Part shown: positions 34,958 to 45,872 of the stretch, one piece after another | Layout of the letters: every line of letters begins with the position of its first letter | Numbering within the stretch: the first letter of the stretch is position 1 | Assembly (NCBI GenBank): GCA_030447645.1 | Contig: JAUJOM010000003.1 | Coordinates: 74,805 to 138,804 of the forward strand | DNA length: 64,000 nt | Direction of reading: 5' to 3' | Source: Longimicrobiaceae bacterium | Lineage (GTDB): Bacteria > Gemmatimonadota > Gemmatimonadetes > Longimicrobiales > Longimicrobiaceae | The notes under the pieces: generated by a model | Told to the model about the DNA's origin: nothing | The model's input: only the letters and a program-made list of their open reading frames with translations | The model's database searches: none | Translations under genes and position numbers: made by a program

Positions 34958-35730
34958 ACCAACCCAACCCTGAATCTGCCATGCAAAACCCCAACACCGG
35001 CAACGGTGCTCCACTGATCCAACTCACCGACGTGAGCAAGGTCTTTTTGACTGACGAGGTCGAGACTCACGCCCTTTCGGGAGTTCAATTGGAGGTGCGC
35101 GCGGGCGAATACCTGGCCATCGGCGGCCCTTCGGGCGGCGGCAAGACCACGCTGCTCTCGATCCTGGGGCTGCTGGACACCCCAACCGGGGGCGACTACC
35201 AGCTGAACGGCAAGCCGGTCGCGGCGCTGGATGCTTCGGAGCGAGCCCGCATCCGCAACCGTGAAATCGGCTTCATCTTTCAGGCGTTCAACCTGATCGG
35301 CGACCTGAGCGTGTACGAAAACGTCGAGCTGCCGCTCACTTATCGGGGGATGCCCGGCGCGGAGCGCAAGCAGCGGGTGCACGAAGCGCTGGAGCGCGTG
35401 GGAATGGCGCACCGCGTCAATCACTACCCGTCGCAGCTTTCCGGCGGTCAGCAGCAGCGCGTCGCGGTGGCACGGGCCATTGCGGGGAAGCCGCTGATCC
35501 TGCTGGCGGACGAGCCCACCGGAAATCTGGATTCCACCAACGGCGAAGCCGTGATGGGGCTGCTCCAGGAGCTGCACGACGAGGGCGCGACCATCTGCAT
35601 GGTGACCCACGACCCGCGCTACGCCAACCACGCCCAGCGGACGGTCCACCTGTTCGACGGCCGCATCGTGCGGGACGAGCAAACCCCGGCGGCGGAGGAG
35701 CTGGAAGAAAGTGGCTTCGAGCTAGGCTGA
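34954..35730 (+). CDS. ABC transporter ATP-binding protein (MacB/LolD type)
   Basis: 258 residues from ATG 34954. Walker A GPSGGGKTT, Q-loop FIFQAFNLIGDLSVYEN, signature LSGGQQQRVAVARA, Walker B LILLADEPTGNLDS and the switch His in MVTHDPRYA. The DEPTGNLDS and NLI-x-x-LSVYENVELPL patterns are those of MacB, LolD and FtsE-like exporters that work with FtsX-type permeases. The stop shares its last base with the ATG of the following ADOP remnant (TGATG). Confidence 0.92.
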   Translation: MNQPNPESAMQNPNTGNGAPLIQLTDVSKVFLTDEVETHALSGVQLEVRAGEYLAIGGPSGGGKTTLLSILGLLDTPTGGDYQLNGKPVAALDASERARIRNREIGFIFQAFNLIGDLSVYENVELPLTYRGMPGAERKQRVHEALERVGMAHRVNHYPSQLSGGQQQRVAVARAIAGKPLILLADEPTGNLDSTNGEAVMGLLQELHDEGATICMVTHDPRYANHAQRTVHLFDGRIVRDEQTPAAEELEESGFELG

Positions 35731-35957
35731 TGTTAAAGCTTTTTCGAGTCCCCGGGATCGCACTGGCTGCGGTCCTCGTTGTGGCCGTGGGCGTCCATGC
35801 AAGCACGGCGCTCCTCAGCTCGGTACGGCCGGGGCAGCAGTACGCTGTGCAGCAAGTCGAGCCGGGTCCGAACGCCCACGCATCAAGACGGAGCCCCGGC
35901 TCGTATCCCGGATACCTCGATTACCGCGATCGGTCAGTCCCGCTGCTGGTTTGGTAA
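35730..35957 (+). pseudogene. ADOP permease N-terminal remnant
   Basis: 75 codons. The first 30 residues (LFRVPGIALAAVLVVAVGVH) are the usual first membrane helix of ADOP permeases (FR-x-PG-F-x-L-x-AVL-x-LALG-x-G-A-x-T-A), and the end (GSYPGYLDYRDRS) matches their SYP-x-Y-x-DYRD segment. About 20-25 residues normally between them are missing and a stop follows. Start is coupled to the ATPase stop. It may still be made as a small membrane peptide. Confidence 0.6.
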
Positions 35958-35992
35958 TCGGGATCGCTACGGCTCTCACGAATAAGACATCC

Positions 35993-38386
35993 ATGGACAC
36001 ACTCCTCCAGGATCTTCGCTACGCTGGGCGGCAGATGCTGCGCAGCCCGGGCTTCACGCTCGCGGCGGTGTTCACTTTGGCGCTGGGGCTCGGCGGCACC
36101 ACAACCATATTCGGCCTGATCAACGCGCTGCTCCTGCGGCCGCTACCGGTGCACGAGCCGCAGGGACTGATCACCATTGAGGCCGACGGGGAGAACGGAC
36201 AGAAGATCGGCGAATTCTCCTACCCGGACTACGCGGATCTGCGCGAGGGAACCAACGTCCTATCGGGCTTGACGGCGTACGGGCTGAGCTCGTTCAGCCT
36301 GGGCGCGGGAGAGCAGGCGACGGTTACGGTGGGGGCGACCGTGTCCGGCAACTACTTCGGGGTGCTCGGCGTCCAGCCTGCGCGGGGGCGCTTTTTCGTG
36401 CCGGAGGACGACGTGCCCGGTGCCGCACCGGTCGCGGTGCTCGGCTGGGAGGCATGGCAGCGCCGCTTCGGGGCGGACCCGTCGGTGGTCGGGAGCGTGA
36501 TTCGCTTGAACGGCAAGCCCGTGACTGTGGTCGGCATCGCGCCACGCGGATTCAACGGCACGATCAACATCCTGGGGATGGATGTCTGGGTGCCTCTGGC
36601 CGCAACCCCGCAGCTGGTTCCGGGCAACAGGCTCGACACGCGCAATCACATGTGGCTGCAAATGGTGGGGCGGCTTGCACCGGGGGTGTCCCGCGAGCGC
36701 GCGGAAGCCGCCCTGAGCGTCCGTGCTCGCCAGTTTTCATCGACCAGCCCGCCCCACGCCCGCATGCGTGCCGTCCAGGCCCAGCCGCTACGCGGGCTGA
36801 CCGGGTCCATGCGCACCGGCGCGCTCGGAGTCAGCGCGCTGCTGCTGACGACCGCGCTGCTGGTTTTGCTTATTGCCAGCGTCAACGTCGCGGGGATGCT
36901 GCTGGCCCGGACCGCCGCGCGCCGCCGGGAAGTTGCCATCCGGCTTGCGATAGGAGCCGGCCGCGGGCGACTGATTCGCCAGATGCTCACCGAAAGCACC
37001 CTGCTGTGGACCCTGGGTGGCCTGGCGGGCGTGGTGCTGGCCGCCTGGCTCGGCGACCTCCTCCCCGCGCTGGTGCCCGAGCAGGGAGCCGTTCCCGGTG
37101 CGCTTCGCGCTTGAGCTGGGCGTGGATGGTCGGGTGTTCGCCTTCGCACTCGCCCTGTCGCTGCTGACCGGGGTGATCTTCGGACTGGCTCCGGCGCTGC
37201 GCGCGTCCCGCCCCAATCTGGTGCCCGTGCTCAAAGACGCGGCGGAGCCGGGCCGCCGCTCGCGGCTTCGCGACGCCCTGGTCGTCGGGCAGATCGCGAC
37301 GTCGCTGCTGCTGCTCGTGGGCGCTGGATTGTTTCTCCGTACCGTCATCCACACCGCGACGGTGGATCCCGGCTTCGACCCCGATGGGGTCGTGGTCGCA
37401 GCCATAGATCTGAAGGTCCAAGGCTACACGGAGCCCGCCTCCCGGGAATTTTATCGAGGGTTGCTGGAACGGCTCCGTGCAGCCCCGGGCGTGGAGGCAG
37501 CAAGCCTCGCATCCATGCTTCCTCTGAGTGGTGGCGAGGCGAAAATGTCGGTCTGGATCGACGGACACACCCAGCCGGACGGCGAAGGCATCGGCGTGGA
37601 GTACACCACCGTGGCGCCGGATTACTTCCGTACCCTGCGCATCCCGCTGCTTCGCGGGCGCGACTTCGGTGCACAGGACCGGGCAGGCGCACCGGATGTA
37701 GCGGTGATCAGCGAAAGCATGGCCCGCCGCTTCTGGCCCGGCGCGGATCGGCAAGCGCATCCGCCTGGGGCCCAACCCGATTGAGATCGTCGGCATCGCC
37801 GACGAGGTGCAGACGCAGAAGCTGGGGAAGCGCCGAAACCGTTCCTGTACCTCCCATTCGCGCAGAACTACAGCGACAACATGCAGGTTCTCGTCCGCAC
37901 GCGGGGCGAGGTGGGCGCGGCGGGCGGATTGCTGCGCCGCGAGGTGCGCGCGCTCGATCCCGACGTCTTGCTGCCGGTGGTATCGCCTCTCCGCGAGGAG
38001 ATCGTGGCGCTCATGCCGGCGCATCATTGCTACCCTGATCGGCAGCTTCGGCCTGGTTGGGTTGCTGCTCGCCGCCGTGGGCGTGTATGGGGTGGTGGCG
38101 TACCTAGTCGTCCAGCGCACGCGTGAGATCGGCGTCCGCATGGCGCTGGGAGCGCAAACTGGGGATGCTCCGGCTCGTGCTGCGACGCGGAGTGGTGCTG
38201 ACCGGCATCGGCCTGGGGCTGGGGCTGCTCTTGTCGCTCGGGCTTACCCGGTTCGTCAGCGGTCTGTTAGTCGGGTAAGCCCCACGGACCCGGCAACGTT
38301 CACGGGCGTCGTGCTGCTCCTGGCTTCGGTCGCCCTGCTCGCCTCCTACCTTCCTGCCCGCCGCGCCAGGCGCGCGCGCGGAGTAG
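35993..38386 (+). CDS. ADOP-family ABC permease 1 (FtsX/MacB type), several frameshifts
   Basis: Begins [20 protein letters not shown], then the first helix, the periplasmic MacB core ([47 protein letters not shown]) and the FtsX unit ([35 protein letters not shown]). The frame slips near 37095, near 37745 and again between 37800 and 38380. The C-terminus can be read in pieces ([40 protein letters not shown]) to the TAG at 38384-38386. The usual VDPM-x-ALR end is shortened. If the slips are real the gene is dead. It carries no ATPase domain and needs one of the two flanking ATPases. Confidence 0.8.
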
Positions 38387-38390
38387 ACCC

Positions 38391-40716
38391 ATGGACACCC
38401 TGCGCCAAGACCTGCATTGCTCGCTTCTCCGTAATCCCGGCTTTGCCCTGATCGCCGTGCTCACCCTCATGCTAGGAATTGGCGCGACCACAGCGGTGTT
38501 CAGCATCGTTAATGGGGTGTTGCTGCGGGCGTTGCCCTATAAGGAGCCGGAGCGGCTCTACACGCTCCGGGAGGCCAACGCCAGGACGAGCCGCGCCCTG
38601 CCTCCTACCCGACGTTCCAGGACTGGCGCAGCAGAGTGATGTTTTCGCAGACTTGACCTACATCCGCGGTGACGACGTGAACGTTCGCGGGGAGCAGGGC
38701 ATACAACGGCTGCTAGGTGCTTTCGTCTCCGACGAGTTCTTCCGGACGCTGCGCGTGCGGCCCGTTCTCGGCCGGGGCTTCGCGGGAGGCGAGACCGGAG
38801 CGGGAGGTTACCCGATGGTGATCTCGCACCGCCTCTGGCGGGAGCGATTCGGCGGCGATCCCGCTGTCTTGGGGCGGACGCTCTCCGGCCCGCAGGGCTC
38901 GTGGTCGTCCTGCCGCCGGCGTCGTATCCCGCTCTGGGCCGACATCTGGCTGCCGATGAGCGCCCGTCCCGCATCCGACCGTTCTTCACGCAGCGCGACC
39001 TGTGTGGACAGCGACGTGGTCGCCCGGTTGCGCGACGGGGTGACGCTCCAACAGGCGCGCGCGCAGATGAACGCGATCGCTCCGTCTCGCCGCCGCTTAC
39101 CCCGACGCGGCCGCGTTCACGCGCGTGGAGCTGGCCTCGTTGCGCGACGCGCTGTTCGGCGATGCGGGACCGCGGCTCCTGGTGCTCGCGGCCGCTGTCC
39201 TGCTGGTCCTGCTCATCGCGTGCGTGAATGTCGCCAATCTCATGCTGGCGCGTGCGACCACGCGCGCGCGCGAGCTGGCCGTGCGCGCGGCCCTCGGTGC
39301 GGGGCGCGGCCGCCTCGTGCGCCAGTTCCTCACCGAGGCGCTTTGCTCGCGCTCGCCGGCGGCGCGGTCGGCGTGCTCCTGGCGACCTCCGCCGTGAAGG
39401 CCTTCACCGCCGTCGCGCCGAGCGCGCTGCCCCGCCTCGACGAGGTCGCCGTTGACGGGCGCGCGCTGCTCTTCACGCTGGTCGTCTCGATCGGCGCTGC
39501 GCTGCTCTTCGGCATCCTCCCCGCGCTGCGCGCCGCCTCACCGGACCTGGCGTCCAGGCTCCGGCGGCACTGCGGGCGCGGGTACGGACCGGCGGAGCGC
39601 GCGGCTGTGATACGCTCGTTATCGCGCAGGTCGCTTTGACGCTCGTGCCTGGGCGCGCATGATCCGCAGCCTTTGGGAGCTGCACCAGGAGCGCCTCGGC
39701 TTCGACCCGGACGTGGTCGCCCGCATCTTCACGCCCTCGCCCCGCTACGACGATCCCGCCGCTGCCGCCACTATACCGCCGGCTCGGGAGGCCGCAGCGG
39801 GCGTGCCGGGCGTCAAGACCGCCGCCGTCGCAAACCGCTTGCCGGTGCGCGCCCGCAGGTGAGCGTGGCCGTGAATCGTCGCCGGGCGGCGATGAGGCGA
39901 TTTTCCGCACCAGCCAGCGTACTTCGAGGCACTCGAGATCCCGCTACGGCGGGGACGGCCCTTCGCGGACGCCGATCTGGCGGGCGCCGACGTCGCCATT
40001 GTCAACGAAACCTTCGTCCGAACCTTCCTCGCTGGGCGTGATTGTCGGGCAGACGGTGACGGTCACCAAAGCCGCGCAGGGGCGGCCTGACTTCGGCGAG
40101 AAAATCACCGCGCAGATCGTGGGCGTGGTCGCAGACGTGCGCGAGTTTCGATTCGCCGCCGCCCCCGGGTGTTCGTCGACGGCGAACCCATGGAGCAACA
40201 CCTACCTGATCGCCCGGGCGGTGGGGGAGCCACAGAGCCCATCCCCGCGCTGCGACGGGCGCTGCTCGCATCGCCAATCTTCCGATCGCCGGGCCGGGCT
40301 TCCTCACGGACCTCCACCTCATGCGCGTGACGGCGCCTCGATGACGCAACCTCCAGACGAGGCTGCTCGCGGCGTTCGCCGCCCTCGCGCTGGCCCTCGC
40401 GCTCGTCGGCCTCTACGGCGTGCTCAGCTATCTGGTCGCGCAGCGCACGCGCGAGATCGGCGTGCGCATCGCCTCGGGGCCAGCCGCAGGGCTGGGCCTG
40501 GTGGTCGGCCAGGCCATGCGCATCCTCGCGGTCGGGATTGTGCTTGGCGACTGGCGACCACCCGCGTGCTCGGAAGTACCCTCTATGGGGTGAAGGCGAC
40601 CGACCCGCTCACCTTCGCGGCAGCGGCACTGCTTTCGCGGGGCGGCGCTCGTGGGTTATCTCCCCGCCCGTCGTGCCACGCGGGTGGATCCGATGATTGC
40701 CCTTCGCGCGGAATAG
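38391..40716 (+). pseudogene. ADOP-family ABC permease 2, heavily frameshifted
   Basis: Begins [20 protein letters not shown] 4 bases after permease 1. It keeps all the landmarks in order but spread over all three frames: [20 protein letters not shown], the FtsX block [20 protein letters not shown] with [15 protein letters not shown], and the terminal [18 protein letters not shown] equivalent before TAG 40714-40716. At least six frame changes are needed, several with small deletions, which is too many for one or two sequencing errors. Sequence from about 39100 to 39560 is very GC-rich. Confidence 0.72.
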
Positions 40717-40726
40717 ACATCCTCTT

Positions 40727-41060
40727 ATGGAAATTCAGGATCTCCATGCCACGCGCACCCTGCTCCGCCCCCCGCTGGTGGCAGTGCTCCCCTGGCGCTT
40801 GGGATTGGGGCCACCGGCGATCTTCACGCTGGTGAATGATCGTGATCCAGACCGCCCCCCGTACCCAATAGCACGCAGGCGTTCGAGGTCTTCGAGGATG
40901 TCATGCCCCCCAGCCCGGTCTGGACATGGACAGCCTTCACCTTCCTCCACTACAGGGAGCCGGAACCGCCAGATCGGTTTCCCGACTGAGAAAATAGTCA
41001 AATGATCCGTGACCGAGCTCTCCGGGGTCAACGGGCGTGGCGCTGGTCACCGACCCAGTT
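40727..41060 (+). pseudogene. Decayed copy of the start of ADOP permease 5
   Basis: Starting from the shared leader GACATCCTCTTATGG, this stretch follows 45862-46250 in order but with many substitutions and small deletions. Shared words include CAGGATCTCC, CCACGCGCACCCTGCTCCG, GCGATCTTCACGCTGGTGAA, CCGGTCTGGACATG, CACCTTCCTCCACTAC and GTGGCGCTGGTCA. Its own frame (MEIQDLHATRTLLRPPLVAV) stops at 41003-41005. Past 41060 the sequence switches into the start of permease 3. Confidence 0.75.
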
Positions 41061-43487
41061 TCTTTTCGACACCCTTCTCCAGGAGTACCGGTATGCGGGC
41101 TTCACGCTGGTCACGCTGGTGCGGTGCTCACGCTCGCGCTCGGAATCGGCGCCACGACCACCGTGTTCAGCGCGGTCAGTGCGCTCCTCCTGCGGCCGAT
41201 CCCCGGCGCAGAGCCGGACCAGGTCGTGCGCCTGTACACCACCTCACCCATGGGAGGGAGCGAGGCGCGCTACGGCAGCTGGTCGTACCCCGAGTTCGCC
41301 GACTATCGTGACCGGAGCGGTGTGTTCTCCCATCTGGCGATCCACGAGCCCCGGGGGTTTCTGCTGCGGGTGGGCGTGGAACCGGAGAACGTACCGGGTG
41401 CGGCGGTATCCGGCAGCTTCTTCGAGGTCTTCGGGCTCCGGCCGCTGCTCGGGCGCACCCTGCTCGCCGGCGACGACTCCATCGGACGCCCGTCGTTCGT
41501 GGCGGTCATCAGCCGCGCGCTGTGGGAGCAGCGCTTCGGGGCGGACCGGGGCGTGATCGGCAGACCGATCACAGTCGACGGCCACCCATTCACCATCGTG
41601 GGGGTGGTCGGCTCCGAACCGCTCTTCGGCGCGCTCGGCGCTCCAAAGGTCTGGATCCCCATCACCGCACGGGCGGCGCTCGATCCCACGGCGAACCGCA
41701 TCGACAGCCGCAACGTCCGCTTCGCCGATGTGTTCGGGCGGCTACAACCGGGGGTAACACCAGTGGAGGCGCAGGCCGCGCTGGACGTGGTTGCCGCACG
41801 GATCGCGATGATGGACGTGCCGGACCACACCAAGGGGCGGGTGGCTCTGGTTCCCGCGGGCACGCTCGCGGGATTGACGGTTAGCCCCGACGAGCGCCGC
41901 TCCGTCGTGCTCGCCGGAACGCTGCTGCTCGGCGTGACCGGGATCGTGCTCCTCATCACCTGCGCCAACATCGCCAACCTGCTGCTCGCCCGTGCGACGA
42001 GGCGCCGCCGGGAGCTGGCGGTGCGCGCGTCGCTCGGTGCCGGGCGAGGGCGCATCATCCGCCAGCTGCTGACCGAGAGCGTGCTCCTGGCACTGCTCGG
42101 CGCCGGTGGCGGTCTTCTGCTGGCTGCCTGGGGGATCGAGCTGCTACGGCTGGTGCCACGGGTGGCCGGTTTCTCTCCATCGCTGGACGTGCGGGTGCTC
42201 GGCTTCGCGGTGCTGGTGGCGCTCGCCTCCGGTTTGGCCTTCGGACTGGTGCCCGCGAGTGAAACGTTCAGACTGGATATGGTTTCGTCCCTCAAGAATG
42301 GCAGCCAGGGAGGAGGTATGCGGCGCCCCCTGCTGCAGCGTGTGCTCGTCGTGGGGCAGATTGCCCTGTCGCTGGTTCTGCTGGTGGCGGCGGGGCTGGT
42401 CGTACGCACCCTGAGCAACCTGCGGAACGTGGATCCCGGGTTCAAGGTGGAGCGGCTGCTGGTGGCGGAACTGGACTTTTCCGGCGAGGGGAGGGGAGTC
42501 ATCAGTGCGCCGCCCGCGGAGCGCGTCGAGCGTCTGCTGCAGCGGGTGCGCGCGCTCCCGGGCGTCGAGGAGGCCAGCGTCGCGACCGCCGCGCCACTCA
42601 CGGGGATACAGACGACGACTACTCTCTATCCCCACCCATCGGAGCTGCGGGGGGACACGATCAGGGCTCACGTCGCCAGTGTGGACGACGCCTTCTTCCG
42701 CACACTGGGAGTTCCCCTCGTGCGGGGCCAGGGGTTCGACGCGCTGCCGGCGAGCGATGCCAAGGGTGTGCTGATCAACCACGCAATGGCGCGTCGATAC
42801 TGGCGTGGCCGGGACCCGGTCGGGCAGCCGCTCACTCCCGCCGATCCCGACATGTACGTGGCGGGCATCGTACGCGACATACGCTATCTCGGCCCGGGAG
42901 AGGAGCCGGTCCCCATGTTCTTTCACCGGTACCCCCGCGACGCGTACTCGTACGCGCGGCTCTACGTACGGACCCGTGGACGCCCCGCCGCCCTCGCCGG
43001 CGCGGTGCACCGTACTGTTCGCGAGGTCAACCCGCGGATGCCCGTGTCCGGGGTCCGGCCGATGACGGAGCTGGCGCGCGACTCGCTCGCGCAGCCCCGC
43101 ACCCTCACGACCTTCCTGGGGCTGTTCGCGCTGCTGGCGCTGATGCTCGCCGCGGTGGGTCTGTACGGAGTGATGGCCTACTCCGTCGCGCAGCGTACCC
43201 GCGAGATCGGCGTCCGGCTGGCGCTCGGCGCTGAGCGCCGCGACGTCACCCGGCTGGTCGTCGGTGAGGGTGCGAGAATGACCGTGATGGGGCTGGCGCT
43301 GGGCGGGATGGGGGCCCTGGCGGCAACACGTACCCTGCGAGGCGTGCTCTACGGGGTAGAGCCGACGGATGTCCTGACCTTCGCGGCAGTTGTGCTGCTG
43401 CTCGGCTCGGTCGCCCTGCTCGCTTCGTACCTCCCTGCCCGCCGCGCCGCGCGGGTGGACCCCATGATCGCCTTGCGCTCGGAATAA
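41037..43487 (+). CDS. ADOP-family ABC permease 3 (chimeric N-terminus)
   Basis: About 816 codons. From VLTLALGIGATTTVFSAVSA (about 41127) to the end the gene is intact: periplasmic core (WSYPEFADYRDRSGVFSHLA, VSGSFFEVFGLRPLLGRTLL), first FtsX unit ([40 protein letters not shown]), second core with NVDPGF, and second FtsX unit ([38 protein letters not shown]). The first ~30 codons are not native: the usual [11 protein letters not shown] and GFTLV words are readable at 41067-41115 only in another frame. The region is fused to a decayed copy of permease 5. Translation start is therefore unsure. Confidence 0.85.
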   Translation: MALVTDPVSFRHPSPGVPVCGLHAGHAGAVLTLALGIGATTTVFSAVSALLLRPIPGAEPDQVVRLYTTSPMGGSEARYGSWSYPEFADYRDRSGVFSHLAIHEPRGFLLRVGVEPENVPGAAVSGSFFEVFGLRPLLGRTLLAGDDSIGRPSFVAVISRALWEQRFGADRGVIGRPITVDGHPFTIVGVVGSEPLFGALGAPKVWIPITARAALDPTANRIDSRNVRFADVFGRLQPGVTPVEAQAALDVVAARIAMMDVPDHTKGRVALVPAGTLAGLTVSPDERRSVVLAGTLLLGVTGIVLLITCANIANLLLARATRRRRELAVRASLGAGRGRIIRQLLTESVLLALLGAGGGLLLAAWGIELLRLVPRVAGFSPSLDVRVLGFAVLVALASGLAFGLVPASETFRLDMVSSLKNGSQGGGMRRPLLQRVLVVGQIALSLVLLVAAGLVVRTLSNLRNVDPGFKVERLLVAELDFSGEGRGVISAPPAERVERLLQRVRALPGVEEASVATAAPLTGIQTTTTLYPHPSELRGDTIRAHVASVDDAFFRTLGVPLVRGQGFDALPASDAKGVLINHAMARRYWRGRDPVGQPLTPADPDMYVAGIVRDIRYLGPGEEPVPMFFHRYPRDAYSYARLYVRTRGRPAALAGAVHRTVREVNPRMPVSGVRPMTELARDSLAQPRTLTTFLGLFALLALMLAAVGLYGVMAYSVAQRTREIGVRLALGAERRDVTRLVVGEGARMTVMGLALGGMGALAATRTLRGVLYGVEPTDVLTFAAVVLLLGSVALLASYLPARRAARVDPMIALRSE

Positions 43488-43492
43488 GACCT

Positions 43493-45861
43493 ATGGAGAC
43501 GTTGCTACAGGACCTTCGCTACGCCGCCCGCTCGCTGCGCCGCATGGCTTCACGCTGGTCGCCGTGCTTTGCCTCGGGCTCGGATCGGGGTGACACGACC
43601 ATGTTCACCTTCATCAACGCTCTCATGCTCGGCCGCTCCCCAATGCCGAGCGGCTGGTAGCGATCTTCCAAACGGTTCCCAAAAGCGAAGGCAACGACCA
43701 GAACTCCGTCGCCGACGCCGATTTCGCCGACTTCCAGGCGGAAAACCGGGTGTTCTCGTGGTCTGTACACGTACAGCCGGGCCTTCAACCTGGCCGCGGC
43801 GGGTGCGACCGAGTACGTCAGCGGCGCCAAGACCTCGGCAGATTTGTTCGCGACGCTGGGCGTGCCGGTGCTCGGGCGGGTCTTCCGCCCCGAGGAAGAG
43901 CAGGGGGAGCGAACAGGTGGTGGTGATCGGCCACGGGCTCTGGCAGCGGCGGTTCGGGGGCGATCCGGCATCGTCGGCCGGACTCTGTCGCTCAACGGCA
44001 CCCCGCACACGGTGATTGGGGTGATGCCGCCGGGGTTCCGCTTCCCGGAAACGCAGGAGCTGTGGACGCCGCTGGTGATGGACCCGGCGACGCTGTCGCG
44101 CAGCAATCAATCCGAAGCGGGGTCGGCTCCGGCCACGTGTCCATTGAGGCGGCAACCGCGGAGCGCGGGCGCGGCGGCTGGAGCAACGCTTCCCCCAAAC
44201 CAACACCGGGTGGAGTGCATGATCCGCTTCCAAGACCGGTTGCTCCCCGCGGAGATCCGGACGGTGCTGCTGATCGCTTTCGGCGCGGTGGGATTCGTGC
44301 TGCTGATCGCCTGCGCCAACGTGGCCAACCTGCTGCTCGCCCGCGCGTCGGTGCGGCAACGGGAGATGGCGGTGCGGGCGGCGCTGGGTGCCAGCCGCGG
44401 CGCATCATCCGGCAGCTGTTGACAGAAGGGGTCCTGCTGGCCCTGCTCGGGAGCGGGTTGGGGTGCTGGTCGCCGCGTGGGGCATCCGCCTGGCGCTAAC
44501 GGCGATCCCCTCGCGCGACGAGATGCCGTACTGGATGCACTTCGAGATGGACGAGCGCGCTGGCCTTTGCCATGGCGGTAGCGGTCCTCACCGGGATCGC
44601 GTTTTCCCTGGCGCCCGCGCTGCGCGCGTCCCGTCCGGCGCTGGCCGGGGCCATGCGCGACGGCGGGCGGGGTTCCACGGCCGGTCTGCACCGCTCGCGG
44701 CTCCGTGGCGCGTTCGTGGTGGGCGAGATCGCGCTGTCGCTGGTGCTGCTCGTCGGTGCAGCGTTGCTGATCCGCAGCTTTGTGCGGTTGCAGGCCACGC
44801 CGCTCGGCTTCGATCCCTACGTGCTGACGGCAAGCGTTTCGCTGCAGGGCGACCGCTATCGACGCAGACGCGGGCGGCGTTTCTCCAGGAAGTCCTCCTT
44901 CGTGTGGCCACGCTGCCCGGCGTTCGAGCGGTGGGCGCGGCGCATCATCCGCTGTCCAATAGCAACACCAACAGTGTCATTGAGGTCGAGGGGCGGCCGT
45001 TGCCTCCAGGCGAGCGGCCCAGTGTGGAGTACGACGCGGTCAGCGGCGACTACTTCCGCGCGCTCGGCATTCCGCTGGTTGCGGGACGGGCCTTCTCCGG
45101 ACGTGAGGCTGGCCGACACCGCCGCCCCGCGGCACCGCGATCATCAACCAGGCGATGGCCGAGCGCTTCTGGCCGCGGCAGGACCCGCTCGGGCGGCGCT
45201 TCCGAACCGGTTCGGAAGCTGACGATCCCTGGTACACGGTTGTCGGCGTTGCTCGCGACATTCAGCACCGCGAGCTGGGCAAAGCCCGAGCCGCAGTTTT
45301 ACCTCCCCTACGCGGCGTCCGCGTGGCGAACCATGACCCTGGTGATCCGCACCGGGGGCGAAAGGCGGCCCTCGCGGTGCGTCGCGCGATCAGCTCGCTC
45401 GATGGCTCGCGCCCGCGTTCGGCGTGTTCACAATGAACGACGTGATCCGGCGCTCGGAGTCACGCTGGTTGCCGCGCTTCTGGGGCGGGCTGTTCGAACT
45501 TCGCCGGAATCGCGCTGCTGCTCGCCACCGTCGGAGTATACGGCGTGATGGCGTTCGGCGTTGCCCAGCGGGCCCACGAGATCGGCGTGCGGGTGCGCTG
45601 GGGGCGCAGACCCGTGACGTGCTCCGGCTGGTGCTTCGCCAGGCTGCCTTGCTCGCTGTTGTCGGGATCGGGATCGGTCTTCCACTCGCCTTTGGTCTGA
45701 CGCGTCTGCTGGCCGGGCTGCTGCACGGGGTGAGCGCCAATGACCCGGCCACGTTTGTCGCCATTCCGCTGCTCCTGGCTTCGGTTGCCCTGCTCGCCTC
45801 CTATCTCCCCGCCCGCCGCGCCACGCGGGTGGATCCCATGATTGCCCTTCGCTCCGAATAG
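43493..45861 (+). pseudogene. ADOP-family ABC permease 4, heavily frameshifted
   Basis: Starts [17 protein letters not shown] 5 bases after permease 3, loses frame within 20 codons (43555), and then shows ADOP landmarks in three frames: [40 protein letters not shown] with GASRG, LRGAFVVGEIALSLVLLVGA, FRALGIPLVAGRAFSG-like text and, at the end, an intact stretch ([20 protein letters not shown] to [18 protein letters not shown]). At least six frame changes are needed. Spacing to permease 5 is 11 bases. Confidence 0.75.
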
Positions 45862-45872
45862 GACATCCTCTT

